A DNA stretch of 64,000 nucleotides from Microterricola viridarii (GTDB lineage Bacteria > Actinomycetota > Actinomycetes > Actinomycetales > Microbacteriaceae): assembly GCF_001542775.1 (NCBI RefSeq), contig NZ_CP014145.1, positions 682,001 to 746,000 of the forward strand, in the 5' to 3' direction. The notes under the pieces are model-generated. The model worked only from the letters and a program-made list of their open reading frames with translations. It ran no database searches and was not told the origin of the DNA. This document shows positions 7,703-16,272 of this stretch, in pieces. Both the position numbers and the translations under genes were made by a program. How positions within the stretch are numbered: the first letter of the stretch is position 1; each line of letters starts with the position of its first letter.

Positions 7703-8480
7703 CCGAGACCGCGTCGACTGTTCGAGGAACCGTCGACCGTATCAACGACTATCCGGTCTAATTCCTCAGATCGGTGGCTGCTCGCGCTGAAGCGTCGCCA
7801 CATCGCTGCCCGATCGTCCACCATTTCAGCGGGAGCCGGCCCCACGAAACTTGGAGCACATTCTGGGCGAGACAACGCAGCAGTCTGCCGACGAACGCCT
7901 CATGTGCGCCCCGACCGACGGCAACTACGCCGGGGGTGAGGTCGTCGCCGTCAGCCCCGACGAGCCCGGGATCTGGATTCACTCGACGAAGTCCGGTGCC
8001 TCGTTCTCACAGCTGTAGTACTCGACCCTGCCACCGCGGCACCCATCGACACAGTCACACGATTCGTAGCTGCCGGCAACGGTTCGCACTTGAACGGTTC
8101 CCCGATGACCGTGCAAGCCAGCACGCCCACAACCATTGGGACACGGTTGACTGCAGCCATCCTGCAAACGCCTCTGCGCGACGCGGATGGTGCGACTCAA
8201 GTGTGGAAGCGGGATCAGCCGGAATGAGTCTCGACCAAGGTCAGTCGATCCGTCCGGTTGCGGCTCGCGAAGTTTCGCTGAGCGGCCACAATTTGCCTTT
8301 TGCCGAGCACCTTTGGGGGTCATGGACACACTTAGGCATGCGTGACACTCGCACGGGAAGCGGGCCTAGGTCGCTTTCGTCGCAGGTAGGAGCTAGCGAA
8401 ACCGAGAGCAACGCCGCCAATTCAATTTTGAGACGCTAGCCATGCCGGCCAAATTGCCGGCGCCCACTACGATCACGACC
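7703..8480. other. Stretch without a confident gene
   Basis: No intact gene recognised. The frame ending at TAG 8018 reads LEHILGETTQQ ... DGNYAGGEVVAVSPDEPG, with a natural-looking protein composition but no start codon. It is probably a remnant. A 221-codon plus-strand frame at 7774-8439 is arginine/serine-rich, changes character throughout and is judged spurious. Confidence 0.5.
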
Positions 8481-9038
8481 ATGTCTCCATCTGAATCCGT
8501 TGCTCTCCTGACAGCCGCAGTTGCCGCTGTCATTGCCATTGGCGTCTTCATCGCGGGCCAGGTGTTGACCTTTCTCGCTTCGCGGAGAGAACGACGGAGA
8601 CTCCTTGTCGTCCGCATGATCGACATAATCGATGATCTGGTTCGTCGACAGAGTATCCCGGCGATGATCCGGAATTGGAAGAACGCAGACATTGAACTCG
8701 CGCTAGTGCAATCGCGCTTAGCAATGGATCTCACAAAGAGGGAGCTGGTGATTGCCGATTGGGTGTGGGGCCAAACGCAGCGGGTGTTCCTCTCCACGAC
8801 AAAGTCGGAGTATGTCGAGTTGACGATGGCTGTCAGCAGCCGACTTGTGCAGTGGCATCGTGGCGCGATCGGTCTCGATTGGTTTGTTGAGGATCTCAGG
8901 CGCAACCCTGTGCAGCCTGATTTCCGGATTCCGAATTCGGTCGGCTGGAAACGAAATTTCGGTGCGATTGGAGAGACCATCACGTTGCTTGGGCTCGTGG
9001 CACTCGTTCTGAACGGGGTCACGCGGGTCATCTTCTGA
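8481..9038 (+). CDS. Small membrane protein with terminal transmembrane helices
   Basis: 185 residues from ATG 8481; the in-frame ATG at 8442 would add a poor N-terminus. A hydrophobic helix lies at about residues 5-35 (AVAAVIAIGVFIAGQVLTFL), followed directly by a basic RRERRR stop-transfer. A soluble domain of about 120 residues rich in charged and aromatic positions comes next, then a second hydrophobic helix at the end (LLGLVALVLNGV). Both ends are anchored, with the middle domain probably in the cytoplasm. The gene is clearly more AT-rich than core genes here. Not recognised. Membrane proteins of this size occur as effectors in defence loci, but nothing here proves that. Confidence 0.7.
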   Translation: MSPSESVALLTAAVAAVIAIGVFIAGQVLTFLASRRERRRLLVVRMIDIIDDLVRRQSIPAMIRNWKNADIELALVQSRLAMDLTKRELVIADWVWGQTQRVFLSTTKSEYVELTMAVSSRLVQWHRGAIGLDWFVEDLRRNPVQPDFRIPNSVGWKRNFGAIGETITLLGLVALVLNGVTRVIF

Positions 9039-9548
9039 CGCTGTGCACGTCCACGGCGCTAGCGAGAGAGCATCGGCCAGAACGCGAGGCCACCAAAGAT
9101 CGTGGCTGAGATCAGAAATGGTTCTCCTCGGCGCCGTTATCAACCAACCTCGGGACTGGTGGGACTACGCAAAACCGGACACAGCGCAACCGGAGTAGGT
9201 CGGGGCCGGCTGCCTTGTCGGGTGACCCGGACCCAGACATGCACCGCCATTCAAACGACGGACATGCTTTTTGTTCGCAAAAGCAGCGCCACCGTACGAA
9301 CGGGCCTGCTTGCTTTCGGTCGTTTCCAGCGCCGCACCACGACTAGTCATCCGAGTGTGCTCGATTCGAGCGTTTCAGTTCCCCGGTTGTCTTCAACCGT
9401 ATGAGTTAGGCAGATCAACAGCAGTCCCGGGCGTGGGTGGAGCCCCGCAAAGAAATCCAAATCCGCACACCCACTTGGGCACGCAGACTGTGGGGAAGGT
9501 CAGGGTGGGATTTGCTGTTAGATCAGCCTGAGGTGTCCGCAGAAAGGG
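9039..9548. other. Convergent intergenic region
   Basis: About 510 bases between two gene 3' ends. No gene, RNA or clear hairpin terminator was identified. Short frames on both strands have no coherent protein character. Confidence 0.5.
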
Positions 9549-11330
9549 CTAACTGAATCGCTGCACAATGGTGACAATCTCCTCTGGGGTGGCTTCGACC
9601 GTTTGATCACCTTTGCGCCAGTAGGCTTTGCCCGCGACGAACGAAGGGCCCTGCTGCGGTGGCACGGAAATCACGATAATGCCGAGGCCGAAGTAGTCAT
9701 GGTAGTCAATGGCCGAGAGCACATCCGCTTTCAACGACGCAGTCAGCTCTGAGCGTTCAATCCCATGCTTGATGCGGGCGAAATATGCTTCCGCGGATTC
9801 GCCGAGGAATACGGCTTCGCGCTGCACGCCAACCACATATCGGTAGCCGACTCTCCGTGGGGAGATTCCGTCTAACGATCCGACCTTTTCGGCGTCTTCA
9901 TCTTTATCTGTAACTCCGATTAGAAGCGACCCGCTCCACTTTCCGTTGTTCGCAATCCCACAGATGGTCCTGACTAGCTTCGGGATCATTCCTTCGTCGA
10001 TTGCGCGCCCACTGGGAGCCAGCGTGAGGATTCCCTGCTTCAGCTCATAGTGAGCTGCTTCCACTTTCGAGCGCTGGATTAGGCCATCAATGTCTGCGAT
10101 CGCCTGGCTCCCGTATATATTTGGCGCTTCACCAGGGACTACATGTGGCGTTATCAGCCCCTTGACCAGGTTGATATGGCGACGACGCTTTTCGAAGCTC
10201 GTCGCTTTCGCCGAGATGTGCACTGACAATCCCTCAAGCGCCGCCTTCATGCCTGCATAGTCGGCAATCCTGTTCTGTTCTTGTACGAGCACCTCGTGCA
10301 ATGCAAAGAACACGACGGCAAAGACGGAAGGAAATCCATTTGTGTTGGGGGACGAAAAGAGTATTTCGCGGAGCTTCTTGGGGCTGCCTGTCAGACACAA
10401 AGTACGGATTTCGTCTATGCAGAAGTTGAACTCGTCGGAGAATCGCTCGCTTCCATAAACTTTAAGGGCCGCTTCGATGCGGGCACTTTCGTCGCTCGTG
10501 GAGTCATATATTGCGTCTAACGCAGATTTGGAGCGCTCAATCACGGCACCGCCAACGATCGATGCGGCAAGGTCGGCAATGTACTGCTCATCGAGGCTGT
10601 CGCGAAGGTCTGTCGCCCGGAGAATTCCATGGCTGACCCAGAAGACGTCTTCGGCCTGCACGTGGTATCCGTGCTTACTCATTGGGAGATCAATACTGAT
10701 TGTGGGCATCTCTTCGAGCAAGAGCGTGTCGCTCGAAACGTCGCCTCTGAGCGTGGTGGCCAGCTCGCGAACCAACGCCGAGAAATCATCCTGCACGCCG
10801 GACTGTCGACGTTCTTGGTCACTCAGGCGGTGCCCGTAGGTGTTGATCCGAGCGAAGACATCATCGATCTCCGCCTCAGACGCTTCGCGCATGATGGTAA
10901 TCGCCATCACGTAGTCCAGAAACATGCTGACCTCACGCTGCGAAAACTTGTTCGGCTCGGAGGTCTGCTCGAACTTATCTTCATCGGCCCGCAGCTGCGC
11001 GGTTGAAAAATGTGAAACGTCGAAGTGTCGTCCGTCCAGGGCTGGGTAGGCGTTCTCGATAAACGAAATAATTGCGAAGAGCCTCTGCACGCCATCGATG
11101 ATTTCGAAGCCGCCGCCCTCCCGCTCCGCGAGAAGAATCGCGGGGACCGGATACTGGCTCGAGATCGATTCGATCAGCTTCTGTTTCTCATGCAGCGTCC
11201 AGACCAGTTTTCGCTGGTAGCGACGATTCACGAACAGCTTCCCCTCGCTGTGCCACGCGTAGATGGACTGAATGACCTTTGGTGAAGCGTCGAGAGCAGG
11301 CATGGTGAGCAGCTTGCCATAGCGGGCCAT
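9549..11330 (-). CDS. DUF262 (ParB/Srx-like) - AlbA_2 fusion protein, candidate defence gene
   Basis: 593 residues. The N-terminal half has DUF262 marks: NRRYQRKLVWT near residue 35 and IIDGVQRL at 77-84. This is the family's (I)xDGQQR motif with Val for the first Gln, found in GmrSD-type and Ssp/BREX-associated nucleases. The C-terminal ~190 residues look like a Schlafen-type AlbA_2 domain: EAAHYELKQGIL, ICGIANNGKWSGSLLIGVTD, then a beta-rich region with AYWRKGDQTVEATPEEI. The usual FAN-x-x-GG is here IANNGKWSG. The long middle region is unassigned. DUF262 proteins often act as DNA-modification-dependent nucleases and AlbA_2 domains bind nucleic acid, so an antiviral role is likely but inferred. 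The start is ATG 11330; ATG 11303 is possible. Confidence 0.82.
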   Translation of the reverse strand: MARYGKLLTMPALDASPKVIQSIYAWHSEGKLFVNRRYQRKLVWTLHEKQKLIESISSQYPVPAILLAEREGGGFEIIDGVQRLFAIISFIENAYPALDGRHFDVSHFSTAQLRADEDKFEQTSEPNKFSQREVSMFLDYVMAITIMREASEAEIDDVFARINTYGHRLSDQERRQSGVQDDFSALVRELATTLRGDVSSDTLLLEEMPTISIDLPMSKHGYHVQAEDVFWVSHGILRATDLRDSLDEQYIADLAASIVGGAVIERSKSALDAIYDSTSDESARIEAALKVYGSERFSDEFNFCIDEIRTLCLTGSPKKLREILFSSPNTNGFPSVFAVVFFALHEVLVQEQNRIADYAGMKAALEGLSVHISAKATSFEKRRRHINLVKGLITPHVVPGEAPNIYGSQAIADIDGLIQRSKVEAAHYELKQGILTLAPSGRAIDEGMIPKLVRTICGIANNGKWSGSLLIGVTDKDEDAEKVGSLDGISPRRVGYRYVVGVQREAVFLGESAEAYFARIKHGIERSELTASLKADVLSAIDYHDYFGLGIIVISVPPQQGPSFVAGKAYWRKGDQTVEATPEEIVTIVQRFS

Positions 11331-11833
11331 CAGAATGCGGTAGACATTGCAGCCAACTCAGGAATCACCCTCTGACGAGGGGCCCGCATTCTGCCTTAGA
11401 AAGCCGGGACCGCCAGGCTCCACATGCTCTTGCCGTTTCGCCGAACGCAAAATGTGGTCGTTCTGAATGCCGTGACGGGCCAGAACTAGGGCCGGTAGCC
11501 CCGCCTCGAATGACATTCGAGACAAACTTCTCAGCCATAGTTGACCACCTGACCTATGGTCGGCGCGACCGGACCTTGAGCATTCATGCCACGGGCCGTC
11601 CTATGGATGGCCGTCGACGACTGCACTGGCGACGCATAGGGGATCGCGAATGCACACTGTCTAACGGCCTGCGATCCAAATGCTGCGCTCCACTACGTGC
11701 ACGAATCTTGGCAGTCTCGTCCCGCCGATTAGTGCAGGCTCGGTAGCTAGGCTGTCAGGCGTCGCTACTTGCCGCACTGGAAAGCAGACGTCAGTCTCCC
11801 GGCCCGGTCCAAGTTGCGCGTGAAGGAACTGCT
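11331..11833. other. Divergent intergenic region
   Basis: About 500 bases between the DUF262-AlbA_2 gene and the plus-strand nuclease gene. It must contain promoters for both directions, but I cannot place a convincing -35/-10 pair. No RNA gene was seen. Confidence 0.45.
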
Positions 11834-12703
11834 GTGAGGCGACGCACGCCGCCTCCACTCGAACTTGGGGGAACGATTTCATCCGTGCCACAACTCAATG
11901 AGACCCTCACTCATCGGAGCGTCCCCGAGCCGATTGGCGGCGAGTACGGTGTCAACCACGCGTTATGGGATGTTTTTGATCGTGTTGACACTGAAATCGC
12001 GGACGCAGTTATCAGGGCATTGGCATCAATGCTGCCTAGTCGGACGCGCGCCCTGTTGGAGGATTTCGTCGACGACTCTACTCAACGCCATCTGTACGGT
12101 TACATGAAAGGGGGATTCCGGCCAGACTTGATGCTGTTCGACGACGATGACCAGATACGTGTCGTAATCGAGATCAAATGCGGTGCCCCAGGGAATTCGA
12201 CGAGCCTGCAACACAGCAGAATTGGCGGCCGCTTCGCAGGGGAAGCCGGAAGCCAGTTCAACGACCAAACTGCGCGTCAGATACTGGAAGCAGGGGGCAT
12301 CGATGGGGGCTCCAATATTGACCGCCATGATCCCACCAGTTGCACGCTGCCTTGCATCGGTCATTCGAAGAAAGACCGAACAGGTCGAGTACTCGCTGGG
12401 CTTGCCCAGATCGATGCATACAGGGTTTCACGTCGATGGATTCCCGACGATGTAAAGCTTGACGACGCCGATCGGGTTGCATGGGTGTTCCTCGATAGCC
12501 AGGGACGATCTGCTGCCCAAGCATTTAGCTATTCGGCGGTGTACGAGGAGACTTGGGCTTTGTCCGGGGAGGTCTGGGATTCAGTTGGTTTTAGTGGCTT
12601 GGCGGACGCGATCGATGCAGAGATGAGCCTCTTAGCGCCGGGGGTGGGTCGCGCGAAGATAGACCGTCTCGTTTACGCGCTTCGGTCTCGAGCCGTTGAT
12701 TGA
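11834..12703 (+). CDS. PD-(D/E)XK nuclease-type protein
   Basis: 289 residues if GTG 11834 is used; GTG 11885 is an alternative start that removes a basic leader. The core motif is D98 in FRPDLMLFDDD followed by E113-x-K115 in VVIEIKCGAPG, each on a predicted beta strand. This is the classic PD-(D/E)XK arrangement. After the motif come a helix with Gln (FNDQTARQILE) and GLAQIDAYRVSRRW. The C-terminal part is an unassigned alpha/beta region. No DNA-binding or NTPase domain is visible, so target recognition must lie in the same chain or in a partner. It is transcribed away from the DUF262-AlbA_2 gene and in the same direction as the next two genes. Confidence 0.7.
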   Translation: MRRRTPPPLELGGTISSVPQLNETLTHRSVPEPIGGEYGVNHALWDVFDRVDTEIADAVIRALASMLPSRTRALLEDFVDDSTQRHLYGYMKGGFRPDLMLFDDDDQIRVVIEIKCGAPGNSTSLQHSRIGGRFAGEAGSQFNDQTARQILEAGGIDGGSNIDRHDPTSCTLPCIGHSKKDRTGRVLAGLAQIDAYRVSRRWIPDDVKLDDADRVAWVFLDSQGRSAAQAFSYSAVYEETWALSGEVWDSVGFSGLADAIDAEMSLLAPGVGRAKIDRLVYALRSRAVD

Positions 12704-12998
12704 GGAGCCAGTTTGCGTCAAGCTCGGCGAGGGCTGAGACTTGCACACGTCCCACGAAATCGACCTCAGCTACGAGTCATTGGATTAGGCCGCTTCGCCG
12801 CGCGGTCGCGCTGCGGCGCAACTTGTGTCGATTTCTGAACCTAACTTGCGATCTGCGCTGACCACAATTTCCTCTGGAGACTTAGAGGACGCTCCTTGTG
12901 TCTGGCAGCGATGTGAAGCCTCCAGACGGGTCTTCGTGGCTGTGTCGGCCAGTTCAACGTGACGACAATTCTTTGCCCTATCAGGAAGCAGCCAAACT
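12704..12998. other. Intergenic region between two nuclease genes
   Basis: About 295 bases. A 60-codon plus frame at 12898-13080 overlaps the next gene in another phase and is judged spurious. No terminator hairpin is obvious. Confidence 0.4.
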
Positions 12999-13325
12999 AT
13001 GGTGCGAGCAAGAGGGACATCTCCAACCTGGGACCAATTCAAGTCTGCCATCCGAAAGGTCGACCGCGACAGCCTTCTAATCCTCTGCGCCTCAACGAGC
13101 GCCTCCATCGCGCGTGTCGATGAGATACCCGACCGTTCCAGGCTTGGGCTCAACCCTTGGAACATCGCGGACTTAGCACGTACAGCGCTTGCTTGGGGTG
13201 CTTTTCAAAGGCCTGCGGCTGATGAAGACATGCTGCTACGTCTTTGCAATATGAACGCTCGACTGGTAGACGAGGAAGTCCGAACTTCTGCCCCTTCTGA
13301 GATGCTTGGACGAGTTCTCGCCTGA
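12999..13325 (+). CDS. Upstream part of a split protein, ends at in-frame TGA
   Basis: 108 residues from ATG 12999 to TGA 13323-13325. The next frame (13326-14510) continues directly in the same phase, with no gap. The local sequence reads MLGRVLA-stop-LFFEQFPGQRS, so the two look like one chain of about 503 residues broken by a nonsense codon. This part is helical, with LNPWNIADLARTALAWGAF and DEDMLLRLCNMNARL. No function is recognisable alone. It may be a nonsense mutation, a sequencing error, or a real two-gene arrangement. Confidence 0.6.
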   Translation: MVRARGTSPTWDQFKSAIRKVDRDSLLILCASTSASIARVDEIPDRSRLGLNPWNIADLARTALAWGAFQRPAADEDMLLRLCNMNARLVDEEVRTSAPSEMLGRVLA

Positions 13326-14510
13326 TTGTTCTTCGAGCAGTTCCCCGGCCAGCGATCTGTGCGCGCCGAGGTCGCTAGAACCATCCTGCTCTTTGGCTCT
13401 GCCTGCGAACATCCGCCGACGTTCGCGCCGGAGGCTATGAAACCGGGATGGTTTGAGGCGATCAGCGACGGACTCTCGCTTGACGAGTACGTCGAGTCCA
13501 TATTTCTCATCTCGGTCGGAGCCCAGAACAGCAGCGGAGCATTCACTCCGAGCTGGCTGGATGGACCTGGATTTAAAGGACTTGATGAGGTGATCTCGTT
13601 CGAAGCTGTGCGGAGGACGTTCTCCGAGCACCTCGTGGTCTCCGCCTCGTCGTTTAAAGTGGTGAATCTCAGATTCCGGGGATCGGTTCCTTCAACGCAG
13701 AAGAAGTTCGCGTTCAATCCCCTCACCGACACGCCTTTCATCGAAGGAATTGCAGCGCTACCGATTGCGCCGTGGTGCCAGGCGGCCATCGCCAAGGCGA
13801 CCCCTCCTGCCATCTATCACCTTGGAGTCCGTGCACTCGACGCGGGTTTCACCAATGACCTTGGCCACGTATTCCAGCACTACGTCGGAAGGCAGCTTGA
13901 ACTCATCAACGGCGAACGCTCGATTCTGCCCGAGGTGCGTTACGGCCCCAAGAAGTCGTCCGTCGATTCATGCGACTGGTTTCTCGACCTTCCCGGGCTG
14001 CTTGTCATGATCGAATGCAAAGCCAGGCAGCCAATCGAATCTCTGAGGACCGGAGGGACTGACTGGCTTCGGTCAGTTGAGGACTCCATCGGAAAGGGCA
14101 TCGCCCAGCTCAACCGGTCGAATAGTGCGATTGAGCGAATTGGTAGCACCGATCCTCGAATCGACACAACAAAGCGGCGAGTCGGAATCGTTGTGACCCT
14201 GGAACCGTTCTACGTCGACCAGAACTGGTTGATACGCGACCAACTAGCTGTTTCTGAGTTTCCGGTGGGGGCGGCCTCGATTATGGAAATGGAAATGCTT
14301 GCGATGTTGAGCGCTGACGAACTCGCAAACGCCCTCTCGGACGCGGCCGCGAGCTCGGAGGGTGGCGTAATGCTGCTTTCCCTAGCTCTCGACGCTGCAG
14401 CGGGACGCGAGAACCCACTCCTCGTTTCCACGTGGGAATCTATACCTTTGTTTGCACGGGTGGAAGCCGCGGCCACCCGCCTTAGAGCGGAGGTGAGTGA
14501 TAGAGGCTGA
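13326..14510 (+). CDS. PD-(D/E)XK-like nuclease, main part of a split gene
   Basis: About 394 residues, listed from the TTG directly after the TGA; the true start depends on whether the stop is real. A nuclease-like core is visible. The helix FTNDLGHVFQHYVGRQLELI has the layout of the first PD-(D/E)XK helix. Then come D217 in DSCDWFLDLPG and E230-x-K232 in LLVMIECKARQP. A long helical region with KGIAQLNRSNSAIERIG and a strand VGIVVTLEPFYVDQ follow. This is a second nuclease-fold protein in the same island, unrelated in detail to the one at 11834. Whether it is active is unknown. Confidence 0.62.
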   Translation: MFFEQFPGQRSVRAEVARTILLFGSACEHPPTFAPEAMKPGWFEAISDGLSLDEYVESIFLISVGAQNSSGAFTPSWLDGPGFKGLDEVISFEAVRRTFSEHLVVSASSFKVVNLRFRGSVPSTQKKFAFNPLTDTPFIEGIAALPIAPWCQAAIAKATPPAIYHLGVRALDAGFTNDLGHVFQHYVGRQLELINGERSILPEVRYGPKKSSVDSCDWFLDLPGLLVMIECKARQPIESLRTGGTDWLRSVEDSIGKGIAQLNRSNSAIERIGSTDPRIDTTKRRVGIVVTLEPFYVDQNWLIRDQLAVSEFPVGAASIMEMEMLAMLSADELANALSDAAASSEGGVMLLSLALDAAAGRENPLLVSTWESIPLFARVEAAATRLRAEVSDRG

Positions 14511-14705
14511 GCCGGGCCGCGGGGCGGTTGGGTAGCCGCTACACTCAATGCGGGCCTTCACCCTTGCAGGCCCTTCCCCTCGTCCTATCGGCTCGCGCCC
14601 GTTCTGGACTTCGGCGGGCAAGGTTCGCGGAATCGCTGGGGCTGTATATTGACGACCCGTTCTCACCTAGGGTGACGGCGCGAGGGGAACCCGGGAATCA
14701 CATCG

Positions 14706-15611
14706 ATGACGAAAAACCGCAAGGCAAAGCTAGCCACCCGCGATTTGGCGGCCGCCACGGGCCAGAACTACACGGCGGCACTTCGCGCCGGCGAACCCGC
14801 TGAACTGTCAGATGTCCGCGGGTTTGACGAATGGTGCGCCATTGTCTCGCTCGATCAACCGAGGAAGCCTGAGCACGCCCTCTTCTTTGAATGGCTCACT
14901 GTCCACATGGACGATTACCGCGAGTCAGGTGACGGCTTTGACTACTTTCACAATCGCCCGGCGACACCCGCGGCGCTCTCCACTTCGCACAACTTGTGCC
15001 AAAACGACTACTTTGAGTGGATCGCGAAGGACGGAACTTTCCTCGGCTGGGCGTCCGGCAGTGACGACTTCGCGTGGAATGACGACACACAGGCGTTGAG
15101 CAACGTGATCTTCGCCGATGACTCCGAGTTCCCGCATACGGCAAACTACGATCGAGCGCTCGCGTACCTGCATTCACGGGGTGTGAAGGGGCACATCATC
15201 GACAGTCTCGAAGAGCAGTGGATGAATTGGCAGATGTTTCTCTGCATTGAAACGAACGGTTACCGCAGCGGCAAGTGTAAAAGCGACCTCGGGTGGGACA
15301 AGGCCCTTTTTGTCATCGATGTACCTCTGCCTTCGCTCATCAATGAAGCCGGCTGGCTGTGGGCGGCAGGCTTCGTGACGGCGGGAGCGATGTCAACGGA
15401 TGGGTTCACAAACGTCCGCGAGCAGAATTGGCGCTTCGCGCTTACACGTGAGGCGCTGGCAGCTGAGGGGACTCAGATGGTCTTCCCCGCCCTTCAACTG
15501 GGCAACTCGTCTCGCGAGCGCAACACGAATTGGGGTGGGTCCGGTTACGTACTCGCGACGACTTGGGCGCCATCGCAAGGCAAGCCGTGGAAACATCTCT
15601 CGGCGGGATGA
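14706..15611 (+). CDS. Hypothetical protein with N-terminal helical motif
   Basis: 301 residues from ATG 14706. The N-terminus, KLATRDLAAATGQNYTAALR, resembles a short helical motif found at the start or end of many actinobacterial proteins (LAAxxGxxYxxALR). The rest is acidic and aromatic-rich (FDYFHNRPATPAAL, NDYFEWIAKDGTFLGWASG, EEQWMNWQMFLCIETN) and ends with GWLWAAGFVTAGAMS and a basic tail. No known catalytic motif is seen. It is the last gene before direct repeat copy B. Not recognised. It could be a partner of the nucleases or separate cargo. Confidence 0.65.
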   Translation: MTKNRKAKLATRDLAAATGQNYTAALRAGEPAELSDVRGFDEWCAIVSLDQPRKPEHALFFEWLTVHMDDYRESGDGFDYFHNRPATPAALSTSHNLCQNDYFEWIAKDGTFLGWASGSDDFAWNDDTQALSNVIFADDSEFPHTANYDRALAYLHSRGVKGHIIDSLEEQWMNWQMFLCIETNGYRSGKCKSDLGWDKALFVIDVPLPSLINEAGWLWAAGFVTAGAMSTDGFTNVREQNWRFALTREALAAEGTQMVFPALQLGNSSRERNTNWGGSGYVLATTWAPSQGKPWKHLSAG

Positions 15612-15900
15612 GCGTATGGACCCGTCTCCAACGGCGGGACTGCTATAGATTTGCCTGACTCCTGAACCAATGTGCGCAAGTGCACCTTCTGTCCGCCAGC
15701 ATTGCCAGTCGAATGATTTTAGGAAGGCCGCTCTGAGTGCAGTGTGTTTGCCCGGGGGAATTGGTTCATCGTGAACTCGCAGTGAGCATATTGGATCGCG
15801 GTCGCGATATCTGGGTCCTTCGAACTTGCAGCTTGCGCGCTTCGCAGTGCTTTAGTGTCGGCGAAATGAGCGGTCCTCCACGGAACGATCCAAGCCCGGC
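15612..15900. other. Intergenic stretch before repeat copy B
   Basis: About 290 bases. No gene or RNA was identified. Confidence 0.4.
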
Positions 15901-16258
15901 AAGTGTGGAGGAAAATCACGAGGGACACGGAGGAAAATGCGTTTCGCGGCGGCCTGCGATCCGCATGCTGACGGGTTTCGCGAACAGCCCACAGGAGGTA
16001 GTTCTCGGAACGGCCACACAGAATCGCCCTCGAGGAAACTCGAGGGCGATTCTGTGTTTCCGGGGCCTTTTCGTCGCCAGTGCCGGCCTCGGCCACAGCA
16101 ATGGGCCGCTGGTCACCGAATCTGTGCGCCCGTTAACGACTTTCAGGCTCGCCGAAAAGTTCAGTGAGCCTGGGTGTGTACCCTCTCGGGCGGTATCGGG
16201 GCCGGCTGTGCTGCTAGGTGCGCAGGGGCGGACCGCCGGTCTCGTCCGACGGCGCGAG
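15901..16258 (+). repeat. Island direct repeat, copy B (hybrid of A and C types)
   Basis: Two blocks. 15901-16061 aligns with copy C (19548-19709): AAGTGTGGAGGAAAATCACG, GACGGGTTTCGCGAACAGCC and the GAAA-loop terminator. 15996-16258 aligns with copy A (5464-5726) through to the recombinase scrap GGTCTCGTCCGACGGCGCGAG. The hairpin is the segment common to all three copies. Copy B separates the two compartments of the island. Confidence 0.85.
16017..16059 (+). terminator. Terminator hairpin in repeat copy B
   Basis: Same 18-bp stem and GAAA loop as at 5485-5524, followed by TTT. No tRNA precedes it here, so it is an orphan terminator carried by the repeat. Confidence 0.85.
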
Positions 16259-16272
16259 TCTCGCCAGAGCCT

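Noticed and set aside
7774..8439. A 221-codon plus frame in the island
   Set aside because: Low-complexity Ser/Arg/His/Thr composition, no start context, and a better-looking remnant lies in another phase.
9102..9404. 100-codon plus frame in the convergent gap
   Set aside because: Composition looks random and the frame has no ribosome site or homology that I recognise.
13323..13325. In-frame TGA as a selenocysteine codon
   Set aside because: No recognisable SECIS-like hairpin directly after it, no redox motif around it, and no selenocysteine genes in the window.
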